A stretch of 64,000 bases of DNA from Ponticaulis sp. (lineage in GTDB: Bacteria; Pseudomonadota; Alphaproteobacteria; Caulobacterales; Hyphomonadaceae), in NCBI GenBank assembly GCA_002723155.1, contig PBNO01000006.1:1-64000 (forward strand), read 5' to 3'. Below, one piece after another: positions 26,485-36,424 of the stretch (its first letter is position 1; every line of letters starts with the position of its first letter). Position numbers and translations under genes: made by a program. The notes under the pieces were generated by a model. It was not told the DNA's origin, did not search any database, and worked only from the letters and a program-made list of their open reading frames with translations.

Positions 26485-27235
26485 CCGGCTGAATTGGGCC
26501 TTCCGCACGACCGTGAACGAACTGATCGACATACTCATTGCCTGAATCATCGACCGTATCGGCAGGGCCGCGCCAGATGATTTTACCTTCATAGAGCATG
26601 GCGATCTCGTCGCCGATTTTGCGCGCAGACGGCATGTCGTGCGTGATCGAAACCGACGCAGCGCCAAGACCTTTCACCTGTTCGACAATGAGATCGTTGA
26701 TCGCATCTGCTGTGATCGGGTCGAGGCCGGTCGTCGGTTCGTCAAAAAAGATGAGGTCAGGCCGTGTCGCAATAGCGCGCGCAAGGCCTACGCGCTTCTG
26801 CATGCCGCCGGACAGTTCAGCCGGATATAGATCAGCAACTTCGCTTCCGAGGCGCACCTTTTTCAGCGTTTCGATAGCGTGGTCCTTGGCATCAGCTTTT
26901 GACGTGCCAGATTTGCCGAGAAGTTTGAATGACACGTTTTGCCAGATCGGCAGGCTGTCAAACAGAGCGCCGCCTTGAAACAGCATTCCAGTACGCGCCA
27001 GCATAGCTTCGCGTGCTTTTTTCTTATTCAGCTTCTCACCGTCGAACAGGATCTCGCCGTCATCAGGCTTCATCAAGCCGAGAGCACATTTGAGCGAAAC
27101 AGATTTGCCTGTGCCTGAGCCACCAATGATTACGAGGGATTTGCCCGGCGCGACATCGATATCGAGGCCCTGAAGAATTTTCTTCGGTCCGAATGCCTTG
27201 TGGACATTCGTCATCTGGAGAAGTGGTTGGGTCAC
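26477..27235 (-). CDS. mlaF: ABC transporter ATP-binding protein, MlaF-like
   Basis: The 252-residue cytosolic ATPase has Walker A GGSGTGKS, signature LSGGMQKRVGLA and Walker B LIFFDEPTTGLD. The short-loop form after the signature ('ARAIATRPDLI') and pairing with an MlaE permease (4-base overlap) place it in the Mla phospholipid-transport family. Partner substrate-binding proteins (MlaD-type) are not in this window. It probably maintains outer-membrane lipid asymmetry. Confidence 0.9.
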   Translation of the reverse strand: MTQPLLQMTNVHKAFGPKKILQGLDIDVAPGKSLVIIGGSGTGKSVSLKCALGLMKPDDGEILFDGEKLNKKKAREAMLARTGMLFQGGALFDSLPIWQNVSFKLLGKSGTSKADAKDHAIETLKKVRLGSEVADLYPAELSGGMQKRVGLARAIATRPDLIFFDEPTTGLDPITADAINDLIVEQVKGLGAASVSITHDMPSARKIGDEIAMLYEGKIIWRGPADTVDDSGNEYVDQFVHGRAEGPIQPAM

Positions 27236-28035
27236 AGGCCGATCCTCGTGAAGAGAGTTGTCATGAGGAAGTTCGAGAAGAAGATCAGAACCGCGCTGGA
27301 AACAACAGCAAGCGTTGCAGCACGGCCAACGCCGCTTGCACCGCCCTGGCTATTCTGGCCGTGATAGCAACCCATTAGAGCGACGACACCACCAAAAACT
27401 GCAGCTTTGATAAGGCCACCAATCACGTCTCCGCCGGTGACATAATCCATCGTGTTCTTGATGTAGAGATTGCCGTTAAAATCCAGCGTGCCGGTCGCAA
27501 CCAGATAGCCGCCATAAACGCCAATAATGTCAGCGATCAGAACGAGGATAGGAAGCGTCAGAACGGCCGCCCAGAAACGCGGGGCATAGAGATATTGGAA
27601 CGGGCTGGTTGAAAGCGTGTGAAGCGCATCAATTTGCTCGGTAACCTTCATCGTGCCGACTTCCGCCGCAATGCCTGCACTGACGCGCCCTGCAAGCATC
27701 AAAGCAGCAAGAACCGGCCCGAGTTCGCGCGTTATGCCGAGGACAACAATGTTCGGAACGAATTGCTCGGCGTTAAAGCGCGAGCCGCCGACGAAAATAT
27801 TCAGCGCGAGCGCAGCGCCTGTGAAAATGGCCGTCAGGCCAACAACAGGCAGCGAGAAATATCCAATGCGAATACACTGTTTCAGCGTTTCACCGAAGAA
27901 AACCCATGGCGTGAGGGCGGCGAGTTTGACGCGGGTGATGAATGTCGCGAGACGCCCGGCCTCGCCAAGCAGTCCAAGCACGGCTGCGCCGACCCACTGA
28001 AAGGGTCTGAATACTACTGGGATGGTGTCAGCCAA
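27232..28035 (-). CDS. mlaE: ABC transporter permease, MlaE-like
   Basis: The 267-residue protein has about six membrane helices and the MlaE signature: TRELGPVLAALMLAGRVSAGIAAEVGTMKVTEQIDAL. The N-terminal region is the usual short amphipathic lead-in, with no STAS domain. It lies 3 bases after alr and overlaps mlaF by 4 bases, so alr-mlaE-mlaF are likely co-transcribed. The block alr-mlaE-mlaF-radA is frequent in Alphaproteobacteria. Confidence 0.92.
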   Translation of the reverse strand: MADTIPVVFRPFQWVGAAVLGLLGEAGRLATFITRVKLAALTPWVFFGETLKQCIRIGYFSLPVVGLTAIFTGAALALNIFVGGSRFNAEQFVPNIVVLGITRELGPVLAALMLAGRVSAGIAAEVGTMKVTEQIDALHTLSTSPFQYLYAPRFWAAVLTLPILVLIADIIGVYGGYLVATGTLDFNGNLYIKNTMDYVTGGDVIGGLIKAAVFGGVVALMGCYHGQNSQGGASGVGRAATLAVVSSAVLIFFSNFLMTTLFTRIGL

Positions 28036-28038
28036 TTG

Positions 28039-29193
28039 TCAGTCCTCGTCCTGCCACTCTCGTGAGATGCGACCGCCAAGGCGACTCGTCAACTCATAAC
28101 CTATGGTTCCAAGAGCTTCGGCTTGTATTTCCAGTCCCGCTTTGGGGCCAATGAATTCTATGTGAGACCCTATAGCAGGCGGTTCAGGCAAATCTGTGAC
28201 ATCTACGGTCATAAGATCCATGGAAACGCGACCGACAATCGGGCAGGGGCCGCGTTCATGCATGCCGAACCCGTAATTGGAGGCTGAGCGAAGGTATCCG
28301 TCAGCGTATCCGAGAGAAACAGTCGCGAGCGTCATTGGGTATTTGGCTTCAAACGTTGCGCCATAGCCGGTGTGTTCTCCGGCTTCGACATTGAAGACAT
28401 TCAGAACGGGCGCTGTGACGCTCATGGCGGGCTTCAGGCGAAGCTCTGGCGGACGGGCAGGGCCGCCGCCATAGAGTGCGATACCGGGGCGGATCAGATC
28501 AAAGTGATAGTCAGGGCCGAGATAGCTTGCGGCAGTCGCTGAAAGACTGGCTTTGCTTTCCGGAAACGCGGCAACGACCTCACGGAATTTTTCCAGCTGC
28601 TGAGCATTCATCGCGTGTTCCGGCTGGTCGGCGCAGGCGAGGTGGCTCATCACCAGCACAGGCGGGGTGCCGGATGTAAGCCTTTGTACCTCTTCCAGAT
28701 CAGACAGTCTCAGACCAAGACGGTTGATGCCGGTGTCAAAGTGAAGCCCGTACGGGCGATCCGGATACGCCTCCAGCCAGAGTTTCACCTCTTCCACGCG
28801 ATTACAGATCGGCGTCAGGTCGTGCTGGATGATCAGTTCTGGCGAGTCGTTGGTGAGGCCGTGGAATACGAATATGCGTTTATCCGGACCGACGGCGTTA
28901 CGAACCGCTTCGCCTTCTCGCGGATAGGCAATGAAAAAGGTCTCACAGCCTTCAGAGGCAAGCTTCGCAGCGACCTGCGCTGCGCCGTGTCCATATGCAT
29001 CGGCCTTGACGACAGCGCCTGTCTCACTCGTAGAGCAGAAATCACATAATGCGCGGTAATTGGCTGCAATCGTTCCCAGATGAACGACCGATCTCGGCCC
29101 GTTCAACTGTTCAGGGGCTGCGCCGGACACACTAAAAGTCGTCGGCGTTGTATCGTCGTTCGAGATCGCTGAACTTGGTGACATTCGGGTCAA
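28039..29193 (-). CDS. alr: Alanine racemase
   Basis: The PLP enzyme converts L- to D-alanine for peptidoglycan. The PLP lysine is in VVKADAYGHG. Other motifs are HFDTGINRLGL, 'LSLGYADGYLR' and RVSMDLMTVDVT, the last near the catalytic tyrosine region. The longest start (29193) overlaps dnaB by 62 bases; a GTG at 29130, directly after the dnaB stop (TAGTG context), gives a more typical N-terminus and is a serious alternative. The length of either form (363-384) is normal. Confidence 0.93.
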   Translation of the reverse strand: MTRMSPSSAISNDDTTPTTFSVSGAAPEQLNGPRSVVHLGTIAANYRALCDFCSTSETGAVVKADAYGHGAAQVAAKLASEGCETFFIAYPREGEAVRNAVGPDKRIFVFHGLTNDSPELIIQHDLTPICNRVEEVKLWLEAYPDRPYGLHFDTGINRLGLRLSDLEEVQRLTSGTPPVLVMSHLACADQPEHAMNAQQLEKFREVVAAFPESKASLSATAASYLGPDYHFDLIRPGIALYGGGPARPPELRLKPAMSVTAPVLNVFNVEAGEHTGYGATFEAKYPMTLATVSLGYADGYLRSASNYGFGMHERGPCPIVGRVSMDLMTVDVTDLPEPPAIGSHIEFIGPKAGLEIQAEALGTIGYELTSRLGGRISREWQDED

Positions 29194-30601
29194 AGTGTAG
29201 CTCTACCTTACCAATCGGGCCGTGACGCTGTTTGGACACGATAACTTCGGCAATATTACGGAGACGTTCCATTCTTTCTTGCCATTCCGCGAATTTTTCA
29301 CCTGCATCGTCAGGTTCCTGACGTTCCAGATAGTAAGATTCCCGGAATACGAAGAGAACGGCGTCCGCATCCTGCTCAATGGAACCCGATTCACGAAGGT
29401 CAGAAAGCTGCGGGCGTTTATCGTCGCGCTGCTCAACCTGACGCGAGAGCTGGGAGAGTGCGATCACAGGCACGTTCAGCTCTTTCGCCAGAGCTTTGAG
29501 GCCCATGGTGATCTCAGAGACTTCTTGTACGCGGCCCTGAGCGCTCTTCGCGCCAGAGCCCGTGATCAGCTGCAGATAGTCAATAATGATCAGGTCGAGA
29601 CCGTGACTACGCTTCTGACGGCGCGCGCGGGCGGAGAGCTGGGAAATCGAGATGCCGCCCGTGTCGTCGATATAGAGCGGCAGGGATTCCAGTTCAGCCG
29701 CCGCGTCGCGGAGCTTGTCATACTCGTGACGCTCAAGGTCGCCCTGACGGATACGGTGGGATTGAATGCCAGACCGCTCGGCGAGAATACGCGTCGCGAG
29801 CTGCTCGCATGACATCTCGAGAGAGTAAAAGCCAACAATGCCGCCGTCTTCCAGAACACGCTGGCCCTGTTCGTTTTGCGCGGCTTTGTAAGCTGCGGCG
29901 ACGTTATAGGCGATGTTTGTCGCGAGTGACGTCTTACCCATAGACGGACGACCAGCGAGGATGAGAAGGTCGGAATTGTGCAGGCCGCCGAGCTTGCCAT
30001 CGAGGTCCAGAAGGCCCGTGGAAATACCGGCAATCTTGCCATCACGTTGGAAAGCGGCGGTCGCGGATTCGATGGATTCGGTAACCGCCTGGCCAAATGT
30101 CTTGAAGCCACCGCGCGCAGACCCGCGCATTGCCAGCGCACCGAGCTTTTTCTCTGCAGCTTCGATCTGCTGAGAGCCCGGCATGTCTTCTTCCGGGTGG
30201 GCTGCATGTGTGACCATGACAGAGCCGATGTCGATAAGTTCGCGACGGATGGCGAGGTCACGTACGATATGGGCGTAGTCGACGATTTCGGGGCCGAACG
30301 CGGCGTGGTCGAGAAGTTCAGCGAGGTAAGCGGCGCCGCCAATGGCTTCCAGCTTGCCGCGCTTGGCAAAGTCGTCATGCAGCGTGACGCCGTCGGCCAT
30401 TTTGCCGTTCGGAACAAACTTGGCGATGACTTCGTAAATCTCGGCGTGGGCAGGGTTGTAGAAATCCGTGGAGATCAACAGCTCGGAGACGCGGTGATAC
30501 GCGTTGTTATCGAACAGAATCGCACCCAGAATCGCAGCCTCGGCCGCAGTGTTATACGGGAGTTCGGATTTCGCGTTCGGAGCCGGATCGTCATATGCCA
30601 T
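29132..30601 (-). CDS. dnaB: Replicative DNA helicase
   Basis: The 489-residue hexameric helicase of the replication fork has the N-terminal primase-interacting domain (from 'LPYNTAAEAAILGAILFDN'), Walker A GRPSMGKTSLA and Walker B LIIIDYLQLI. 'DLRESGSIEQDADAVLF' marks the RecA-like core. No intein interrupts the gene. In many relatives it directly follows rplI; here the receptor gene at 30758 stands between them. Confidence 0.96.
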   Translation of the reverse strand: MAYDDPAPNAKSELPYNTAAEAAILGAILFDNNAYHRVSELLISTDFYNPAHAEIYEVIAKFVPNGKMADGVTLHDDFAKRGKLEAIGGAAYLAELLDHAAFGPEIVDYAHIVRDLAIRRELIDIGSVMVTHAAHPEEDMPGSQQIEAAEKKLGALAMRGSARGGFKTFGQAVTESIESATAAFQRDGKIAGISTGLLDLDGKLGGLHNSDLLILAGRPSMGKTSLATNIAYNVAAAYKAAQNEQGQRVLEDGGIVGFYSLEMSCEQLATRILAERSGIQSHRIRQGDLERHEYDKLRDAAAELESLPLYIDDTGGISISQLSARARRQKRSHGLDLIIIDYLQLITGSGAKSAQGRVQEVSEITMGLKALAKELNVPVIALSQLSRQVEQRDDKRPQLSDLRESGSIEQDADAVLFVFRESYYLERQEPDDAGEKFAEWQERMERLRNIAEVIVSKQRHGPIGKVELHFDPNVTKFSDLERRYNADDF

Positions 30602-30701
30602 GAGGCAGCGTTAACCCTTTACTGCGGAAAGATCACGACTTGATTTTATCTGATTCGCGCTGCGTCCCCGTTTTCCACAGCCAGATAGACTATTAGCCAA
30701 C

Positions 30702-30731
30702 AAAAAAGACCGCATTCGGAGGAATGCGGTC
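30702..30731 (-). terminator. Terminator after the receptor gene
   Basis: GACCGCATTC and GAATGCGGTC form a perfect ten-pair stem with loop GGAG. On the minus strand it is followed by TTTTTT, a strong intrinsic terminator for the receptor gene, isolating it from dnaB. Confidence 0.9.
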
Positions 30732-30757
30732 TCTGTATTCTGTCTTCAGGAGGGGGA

Positions 30758-32743
30758 TTAGTCTTCGAACTTGATGCCACCACGATTGCCGCTCGCCCAG
30801 CGAACCGTACCCTCTTTTTTGTTGCCTTTGTAGAACATCTCAAAGAGTTGGCCGACTTCGCTCTGAGAGACGCCTTCAATACCAATCCCGCCCGCGTTTT
30901 CGTTCACGACATCGGCTTTGATTGTGCGTTCACCGGACTTCAATTCGACTTTTTCGCCGAAAATCGGTTTGCGTTCGCGCTTACGACGTTCAGAGATAGA
31001 CTCGCGTGAGTGAAGGAATGCGGAAACATCATTCAGCTTCTCGACAACTTCGATACTCGCCCGATCAAGCTCTGTGAGCTTTTTCATGGCTGTTTCCATG
31101 TCGCCACGTTCTTTCGCAGCCAGCGCCTCGGTGGAGGATTTGTGTACGCGATGGTGCGGTTCCAGCAGTGAACGGAACGCTTCAAGATTGCGCAGCTCGC
31201 TATCTTCCACACTATCATACCACTTGCCGAGGCGGCAGTTATGGTTGTCCGGTACCTCACTGGATTTCCACTGTCCACGTCCGAGCACTGCGTCGACGAC
31301 GCGTTTCTTGAACATGGTGTGGTCAATCTTCGCCATTTCGCAGAGGGAGCGGGATGACGTCGTGCGGAACCACTGACCAGCTGCTTTTGAGAGATTGTCA
31401 TTGCTTCCGGTCATCGACGTAGCAATGTCATCAAGGCACGAAGAGTTCTCACGCGCAAGATCGGTCATGCCAACGATATGGCTTGAGATTTCGCGCGCGG
31501 AGCTTTCCTGCTGCTCGAGGATTTGAGCGACTTCGCTCATACGTCCGGCAACGCCTTCCATCTGGCTGCCCGCGCCTTCGATCTGGTCGCTGGCATTGTT
31601 GAGCGTTTCCTCGCCGGTATCGATAGCTTCGCGCGTTGCTGCGAAGTTTGCACTGATGCGGTCAATCTCAGCTTGCAGGGTCTGGATACGGCTTGCGACG
31701 TCTTCCGTCGCTGACGCAGTCTGGTTCGCAAGCGCTTTCACTTCGCTCGCAACAACCGCAAAGCCTTTGCCGGCATCACCTGCGCGGGCTGCTTCGATGG
31801 TCGCGTTGAGAGCCAGAAGGTTCGTCTGGTCCGCAATAGACTGGATCACCGACATGACGTCGTTGATTTCAGCGGCTGCACCCTGAAGGGATGACAGGCT
31901 CTGATTGCTTCGCTCGGCAGCTTCGGCAACCGTCGCGATTGCACCACGCGCACGCACAACGCCCTGAACGCCTTCGATCAGGCGCGTGTTGGTGTCTCCC
32001 GCCGCATTCGCCGCATTCTGGCTGGTGTCAGACAGTTGCTGGATAGACGACACCAGTTCCTCGACAGCAGCAGCAACAGATTCGTTGGAGCTGGTGGCTT
32101 TCGCTGTGCTGTTGCTGAGCACGGCAAGGTTCAGCGTGACCTTGTTGATGTCATGCATGGAGTCAGAAATCGTGCGGAGGTTCTGATAATCATTGTCCTC
32201 ACGCCATTCGATCGCTTCGTGATCGGTCATCTGGCTGGAATAGGATTCATTCGCCAGCGCCATATCGAGGAACATGCGCGAAATGAGTGTATTGATGGCT
32301 TCTGCCGCGCGCTGCGGTGTGAAACGGTGCGCTTTCAGAATACGCGGCACGGCTTCCATGAGGACGCGGCCATAGCCAGCAATAAACCAGTCAGAGGTTA
32401 GGCCAATGCGAACGTGGGCCGAGCCGATTTTACGCGCGTCAGCTTCAAATTCACGAAGTTCTGTCGTGATAAATGCCTTTTCCCAGTGAGTGGTCTGACG
32501 TTTCGCCAGATCGCCTGCACGGTGGGGTGATTTCTCGATCATAGCCGCGAGATTTGGCGTCTCGTTGATGCGGCTGTAAAATGCTCCAAGGATATCTTCG
32601 ATTTCTGGCTTCAGTTCCTTCCACACGGCTTTCGCGCGCGCGCCATTCGGATCTTCCGGCATCAGATATTTGAAAAGGTCCTCTGACGTTGGCTTTGACG
32701 CCGGCGCAGAGTTTGACGATAATTTTTGTTGTGACAGAGCCAT
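30758..32743 (-). CDS. Soluble globin-coupled chemoreceptor with CZB and PilZ-like domains
   Basis: The 661-residue protein lacks a transmembrane segment. Four modules run in order. The first is a protoglobin sensor (about 20-180) with the proximal histidine in [18 protein letters not shown]. The second is a methyl-accepting signalling domain (about 200-450) with the hairpin '[20 protein letters not shown]'. The third is a chemoreceptor zinc-binding (CZB) domain (about 455-580) with [17 protein letters not shown] and PHHRVH supplying the His/Cys ligands. The last is a PilZ-like domain with RKRER and NENAGGIG. It should sense oxygen or redox through haem, zinc or hypochlorite through CZB, and possibly c-di-GMP. 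No chemotaxis genes are adjacent. ATG 32743 is taken as the start. Confidence 0.85.
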   Translation of the reverse strand: MALSQQKLSSNSAPASKPTSEDLFKYLMPEDPNGARAKAVWKELKPEIEDILGAFYSRINETPNLAAMIEKSPHRAGDLAKRQTTHWEKAFITTELREFEADARKIGSAHVRIGLTSDWFIAGYGRVLMEAVPRILKAHRFTPQRAAEAINTLISRMFLDMALANESYSSQMTDHEAIEWREDNDYQNLRTISDSMHDINKVTLNLAVLSNSTAKATSSNESVAAAVEELVSSIQQLSDTSQNAANAAGDTNTRLIEGVQGVVRARGAIATVAEAAERSNQSLSSLQGAAAEINDVMSVIQSIADQTNLLALNATIEAARAGDAGKGFAVVASEVKALANQTASATEDVASRIQTLQAEIDRISANFAATREAIDTGEETLNNASDQIEGAGSQMEGVAGRMSEVAQILEQQESSAREISSHIVGMTDLARENSSCLDDIATSMTGSNDNLSKAAGQWFRTTSSRSLCEMAKIDHTMFKKRVVDAVLGRGQWKSSEVPDNHNCRLGKWYDSVEDSELRNLEAFRSLLEPHHRVHKSSTEALAAKERGDMETAMKKLTELDRASIEVVEKLNDVSAFLHSRESISERRKRERKPIFGEKVELKSGERTIKADVVNENAGGIGIEGVSQSEVGQLFEMFYKGNKKEGTVRWASGNRGGIKFED

Positions 32744-32861
32744 TATTTTGTCCACTCACCATCTTATTATGGCGAGCAGGTATACCCATCAGAAATGTAG
32801 GTATTCTTAAAATACACACGGCCAATTTTAACGAACCCAGGAAATTTCAGATTTTCCCCAA

Positions 32862-32890
32862 CAAAAAAGCCACCCCGTGAGAGGTGGCTT
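32862..32890 (-). terminator. Terminator of the rpsF-rpsR-rplI operon
   Basis: AAGCCACC and GGTGGCTT form an eight-pair stem with an eight-base loop. On the minus strand it is followed by a T run, downstream of rplI. Confidence 0.88.
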
Positions 32891-32916
32891 TCTCTGAATT
32901 AGATCGTTCGAAGACC

Positions 32917-33507
32917 TTAGTCTTCGTCAGCCGGACCGCGCTCAGCAGCCGCTTCAGCAGCAGCTTCAGCCATTTCGGATGCAACAGCAGCTTCTTCAGC
33001 GCGCTGTTCAGCCATAGCAGCTTCGATCACGTTCTCGCCTGCAGCTTGACGCTCAGCTTCGTCTTCAGAACGTGCAACGTTCATTGTGACAGTGATCGTG
33101 ACTTCCGGGTGAAGACGAATTTCGACTTCGTGAAGACCAATAGTTTTGATTGGCGTGTTCAGGAGAACCTGACGACGCTCAACTTTTGTACCAGCTTCAG
33201 TAGCCGCTTCAGCAACGTCGCGTGCAGCAACAGAACCGAAGAGGTAGCCGTTTTCGCCAGCCTGACGGATTAGGACGAAAGTTGTTCCGTCGAGAGATTC
33301 GCCGTTAGACGCAGCTTCCGCACGAGCTTTTTCGTTGCGAGCTTCGATTTCAGCTTTTTCAGCTTCGAAGCGAGCACGGTTAGCATCGTTAGCGAGGAGC
33401 GCTTTGCCCTGAGGGATCAGGTAGTTGCGCGCAAAGCCGTTTTTAACTTCGACTTCGTCACCAATCGTTCCGAGTTTCTCGACACGTTCAAGAAGGATAA
33501 CTTGCAT
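32917..33507 (-). CDS. rplI: 50S ribosomal protein L9
   Basis: The 196-residue L9 binds 23S rRNA at the base of the L1 stalk. The N-terminal domain [30 protein letters not shown] is textbook, followed by the long central helix. After the normal C-terminal domain there is an extra acidic, alanine-rich tail of about 45 residues ending GPADED, common in Alphaproteobacteria. It is the third gene of rpsF-rpsR-rplI, 12 bases after rpsR. Confidence 0.97.
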   Translation of the reverse strand: MQVILLERVEKLGTIGDEVEVKNGFARNYLIPQGKALLANDANRARFEAEKAEIEARNEKARAEAASNGESLDGTTFVLIRQAGENGYLFGSVAARDVAEAATEAGTKVERRQVLLNTPIKTIGLHEVEIRLHPEVTITVTMNVARSEDEAERQAAGENVIEAAMAEQRAEEAAVASEMAEAAAEAAAERGPADED

Positions 33508-33519
33508 TGTGGGCTCTCC

Positions 33520-33783
33520 TTACTGAACGCTGAACGGAAGCAGAGCGAGAACGCGGGCACGTTTGATGGCCTGAGCGAGCTTGCGCTGTTTCTTCTGGCT
33601 GACAGCCGTGATGCGAGCTGGAACGATTTTGCCTTTTTCAGACACGTAGCGTTGCAGCAGTTTCACGTCTTTATAGTCGATTGCTGGAGCGTTCTCGCCA
33701 GAGAACGGGCAAACCTTGCGACGGCGACCGAAAGGACGGCGAGCCGGCAGGTTGGAGATGTTCAGTTTTCCACCTTTTGACAT
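33520..33783 (-). CDS. rpsR: 30S ribosomal protein S18
   Basis: The 87-residue small-subunit protein that pairs with S6 has the basic region [16 protein letters not shown], the single cysteine in KVCPF, and '[24 protein letters not shown]' that are diagnostic. It is centrally placed in the S6-S18-L9 operon. Confidence 0.97.
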   Translation of the reverse strand: MSKGGKLNISNLPARRPFGRRRKVCPFSGENAPAIDYKDVKLLQRYVSEKGKIVPARITAVSQKKQRKLAQAIKRARVLALLPFSVQ

Positions 33784-33792
33784 GGTTGCCTC

Positions 33793-34143
33793 CTAGTCTC
33801 TTTTGCGACGGTCGTCGCGGTCTTTGCGAGCGATGATCGCAGAAGGCTCGTCAGAGAGTTCTTCAACGCGGATCGTCATGTGACGCATGATGTCATCATT
33901 GATGCGAAGACGGCGCTCGAGTTCCTGGACCGCAGATGCTGGCGCATCAAGGTTCATAAGGGAGTAGTGACCCTTGCGAACTTTGTTGATTGGGTATGCC
34001 AGATTGCGAAGCCCCCAGTACTCAGTCTTGCCGACCTTGCCGTTTTCGTCTTCGATGATTTTTGTGATGTCTTCAACGAGCGCTTCCACCTGTTGCGGTG
34101 AGATGTCTGGGCGCGCTACGAAGACGTGTTCGTAAAAAGCCAT
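33793..34143 (-). CDS. rpsF: 30S ribosomal protein S6
   Basis: The 116-residue protein begins [22 protein letters not shown] and contains the family motif [19 protein letters not shown]. It forms a heterodimer with S18 in the platform of the 30S subunit. It is the first gene of the operon; its promoter must lie in the 190-base interval shared with divergent fabD. Confidence 0.97.
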   Translation of the reverse strand: MAFYEHVFVARPDISPQQVEALVEDITKIIEDENGKVGKTEYWGLRNLAYPINKVRKGHYSLMNLDAPASAVQELERRLRINDDIMRHMTIRVEELSDEPSAIIARKDRDDRRKRD

Positions 34144-34334
34144 GTTTTACCCTTTGGTTGGAAGGCGGCACCCGCTGACAAGGGAAGCAGCAGATGATGG
34201 CCCCGCCCCACGATTGGTACGGGCCGCTATCCAGTGAAGGCGCGCTTAAAGCGTAATAAGACAAAAAATGCAAGTGGCTTGTCATTTGCGTCTCGTATGG
34301 GTAGGGCATTCGGCTCTGAAAAGGACCTGTCACT

Positions 34335-35279
34335 ATGGACCACACAGCTTTTATCTTTCCGGGCCAGGGCGCCCAGTTCGTTGGAATGGGCAAAGAGCTT
34401 GCTGATGCTTTCGCAAGTGCTCGCGCCGTTTTCGAAGAAGTTGACGCTGCGCTCGGCGAAAACTTTTCCAGTCTGATCTGGGAAGGTTCCGACGACGACC
34501 TCAAGCTGACAGCGAACACTCAGCCAGCCTTGATGGCAGTCAGCCTCGCGGCAACACGTGCGCTTGAGGCAGAGTTCGGCGTTAAAGTGGGTGACGCAAC
34601 ATATGTTGCTGGTCACTCGCTCGGTGAATATTCAGCTCTGGCTGCTGCAGGCGCGATCAGCGTTGGCGATGCTGCAAAGCTTCTGCGCTTCCGCGGCGAG
34701 TCCATGCAGAAAGCCGTTCCTGCAGGTGAAGGCGCTATGGCAGCTCTCCTTGGTGCAACAATTGAGCAGGCTGAAGCCGCTTGCGCTGCATCTGGCGGCG
34801 TTTGCGAGATCGCCAATGACAACGCACCGGGACAGGTGGTTCTGTCCGGCGCGAAAGCGGCCGTTGAGGCAGCTGCTGAGTGGTCTAAAGAGAATGGTAT
34901 CAAGAAAGCGGTTCTTCTTCCCGTCAGCGCGCCTTTCCATTGTAGCCTTATGCAGCCGGCTGCTGATGCGATGGCCGAAGCTCTGGCGGCGACAGAACTG
35001 AAGTCACCAATTGTGCCGGTCTACGCAAATGTGACTGCTGCGCCGGTTACAGATCCAGCAGAAATCCGTAATCTGTTGGTCGAACAGGTGACGGCTCGTG
35101 TGCGCTGGCGCGAAAGCGTCGAAAAAATGGCTGCAGAAGGTGTTGTGAACCTCGTAGAGTGCGGCGCAGGCAAAGTCCTGACCGTCATGAACCGACGCAC
35201 TGTAAAAGGGCTGAACGGCACAGCACTGGGTACGCCATCTGATCTTGAGGCTTTTGCTGAAGCTCAGAATCAGGCCTGA
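34335..35279 (+). CDS. fabD: Malonyl-CoA:ACP transacylase
   Basis: The 314-residue enzyme loads malonyl groups onto acyl carrier protein. Motifs are FPGQGAQFVGMG, the catalytic serine in GHSLGEYSAL, and the later histidine in SAPFHCSLM. AAAGGA lies about 9 bases before the ATG. It is the first gene of the plus-strand fab cluster. Confidence 0.97.
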   Translation: MDHTAFIFPGQGAQFVGMGKELADAFASARAVFEEVDAALGENFSSLIWEGSDDDLKLTANTQPALMAVSLAATRALEAEFGVKVGDATYVAGHSLGEYSALAAAGAISVGDAAKLLRFRGESMQKAVPAGEGAMAALLGATIEQAEAACAASGGVCEIANDNAPGQVVLSGAKAAVEAAAEWSKENGIKKAVLLPVSAPFHCSLMQPAADAMAEALAATELKSPIVPVYANVTAAPVTDPAEIRNLLVEQVTARVRWRESVEKMAAEGVVNLVECGAGKVLTVMNRRTVKGLNGTALGTPSDLEAFAEAQNQA

Positions 35280-35310
35280 ACATCTTTTGGAAAAAGGGAG
35301 GATCGCTTCC

Positions 35311-36048
35311 ATGTTCGATCTGACGGGTAAAACTGCACTTGTGACTGGCGCTTCTGGCGGTATTGGTCGTGCAATCGCTGCAGCACTGTCTGCGCAGGGC
35401 GCGAAAGTGGCGCTGAGCGGTACGCGTGAAGCCGTTCTTGAAGAAGTGGCGTCCACACTGCCGGGCGAAACTTACATTGCGCCGTGCAACCTCTCTGACA
35501 TGGAGAGCGTCGCTGGCCTCGTACCTTCTGTCGACAAAGGCTTTGGACCTGTCGACATTCTGGTCGCGAATGCAGGCATCACGCGGGACAAGCTTCTGCT
35601 CCAGCAGAAAGAAGAAGACTGGGACTCAGTCGTAGACGTAAACCTCAAGGCTTACTCTATTCTCGCACGTACGAGCCTTCGTGGCATGATGAAGCGCCGT
35701 TTCGGCCGCATCATCGGTATCACGTCCATCGTGGGCGTTACAGGTAACCCGGGCCAGACAAACTATGCTGCGTCCAAAGCTGGTATGATTGGCTTCTCCA
35801 AATCGCTCGCTCAGGAAGTTGCGAGCCGTGGCATCACAGTAAATTGTGTGGCGCCAGGCTTTATCAGTTCTCCGATGACTGACGAACTTTCCGATGCGCA
35901 GAAAGAACACCTTCTGGGCGGAATCCCTGTGGGTCGTCTGGGGTCTGGTGACGACATCGCGTCTGCTTGTGTCTATCTCTCAAGCGAAGAAGCGGCTTAT
36001 GTTACAGGGCAAACCCTACATGTGAATGGCGGGATGGCAATGATTTAG
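35311..36048 (+). CDS. fabG: 3-oxoacyl-ACP reductase
   Basis: The 245-residue NADPH-dependent SDR of fatty-acid elongation has the cofactor loop TGASGGIGRAI, VANAGITRD, catalytic Ser in GITSIVG, and YAASKAGMIGFSK. ATG 35311 gives the normal FabG start (MFDLTGKTALVT) with GGGAGG upstream; the longer frame from 35245 would overlap fabD. Confidence 0.97.
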   Translation: MFDLTGKTALVTGASGGIGRAIAAALSAQGAKVALSGTREAVLEEVASTLPGETYIAPCNLSDMESVAGLVPSVDKGFGPVDILVANAGITRDKLLLQQKEEDWDSVVDVNLKAYSILARTSLRGMMKRRFGRIIGITSIVGVTGNPGQTNYAASKAGMIGFSKSLAQEVASRGITVNCVAPGFISSPMTDELSDAQKEHLLGGIPVGRLGSGDDIASACVYLSSEEAAYVTGQTLHVNGGMAMI

Positions 36049-36179
36049 CCTGTTAGGGCTAGTCAGGAAATCCCAGTCCGGATAATGGTCAAGCCGCAAA
36101 ACATGTGCTAGCGGCGCAACACGCAAGCAGTTTACAAACAAGAGCTGACTGCTCGATCCATAATTAGAAGGAAGATGAA

Positions 36180-36416
36180 ATGTCTGATGTTTTCGAACGT
36201 GTGAAGAAAATCGTTGTCGAAAACCTCGAGGTAGAGGCGGACAAGGTAACAGAAGCTGCTAGCTTCATCGACGACCTCGGCGCTGACAGCCTCGACCTCG
36301 TTGAGCTCGTTATGGCTTTTGAAGAAGAGTTCGGTATCGAGATCGAAGACGAAGTTCAGGAAAACATCCGCACCGTTGGTGACGCGGTAACTGAAATCAA
36401 GAAAACTCAGGGTTAA
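36180..36416 (+). CDS. acpP: Acyl carrier protein
   Basis: The 78-residue acidic four-helix protein carries growing acyl chains. The phosphopantetheine serine lies in [21 protein letters not shown] precedes the ATG. The 130-base gap after fabG probably holds an extra promoter, as acpP is usually expressed more strongly than its neighbours. Confidence 0.98.
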   Translation: MSDVFERVKKIVVENLEVEADKVTEAASFIDDLGADSLDLVELVMAFEEEFGIEIEDEVQENIRTVGDAVTEIKKTQG

Positions 36417-36424
36417 TCTTAGCG

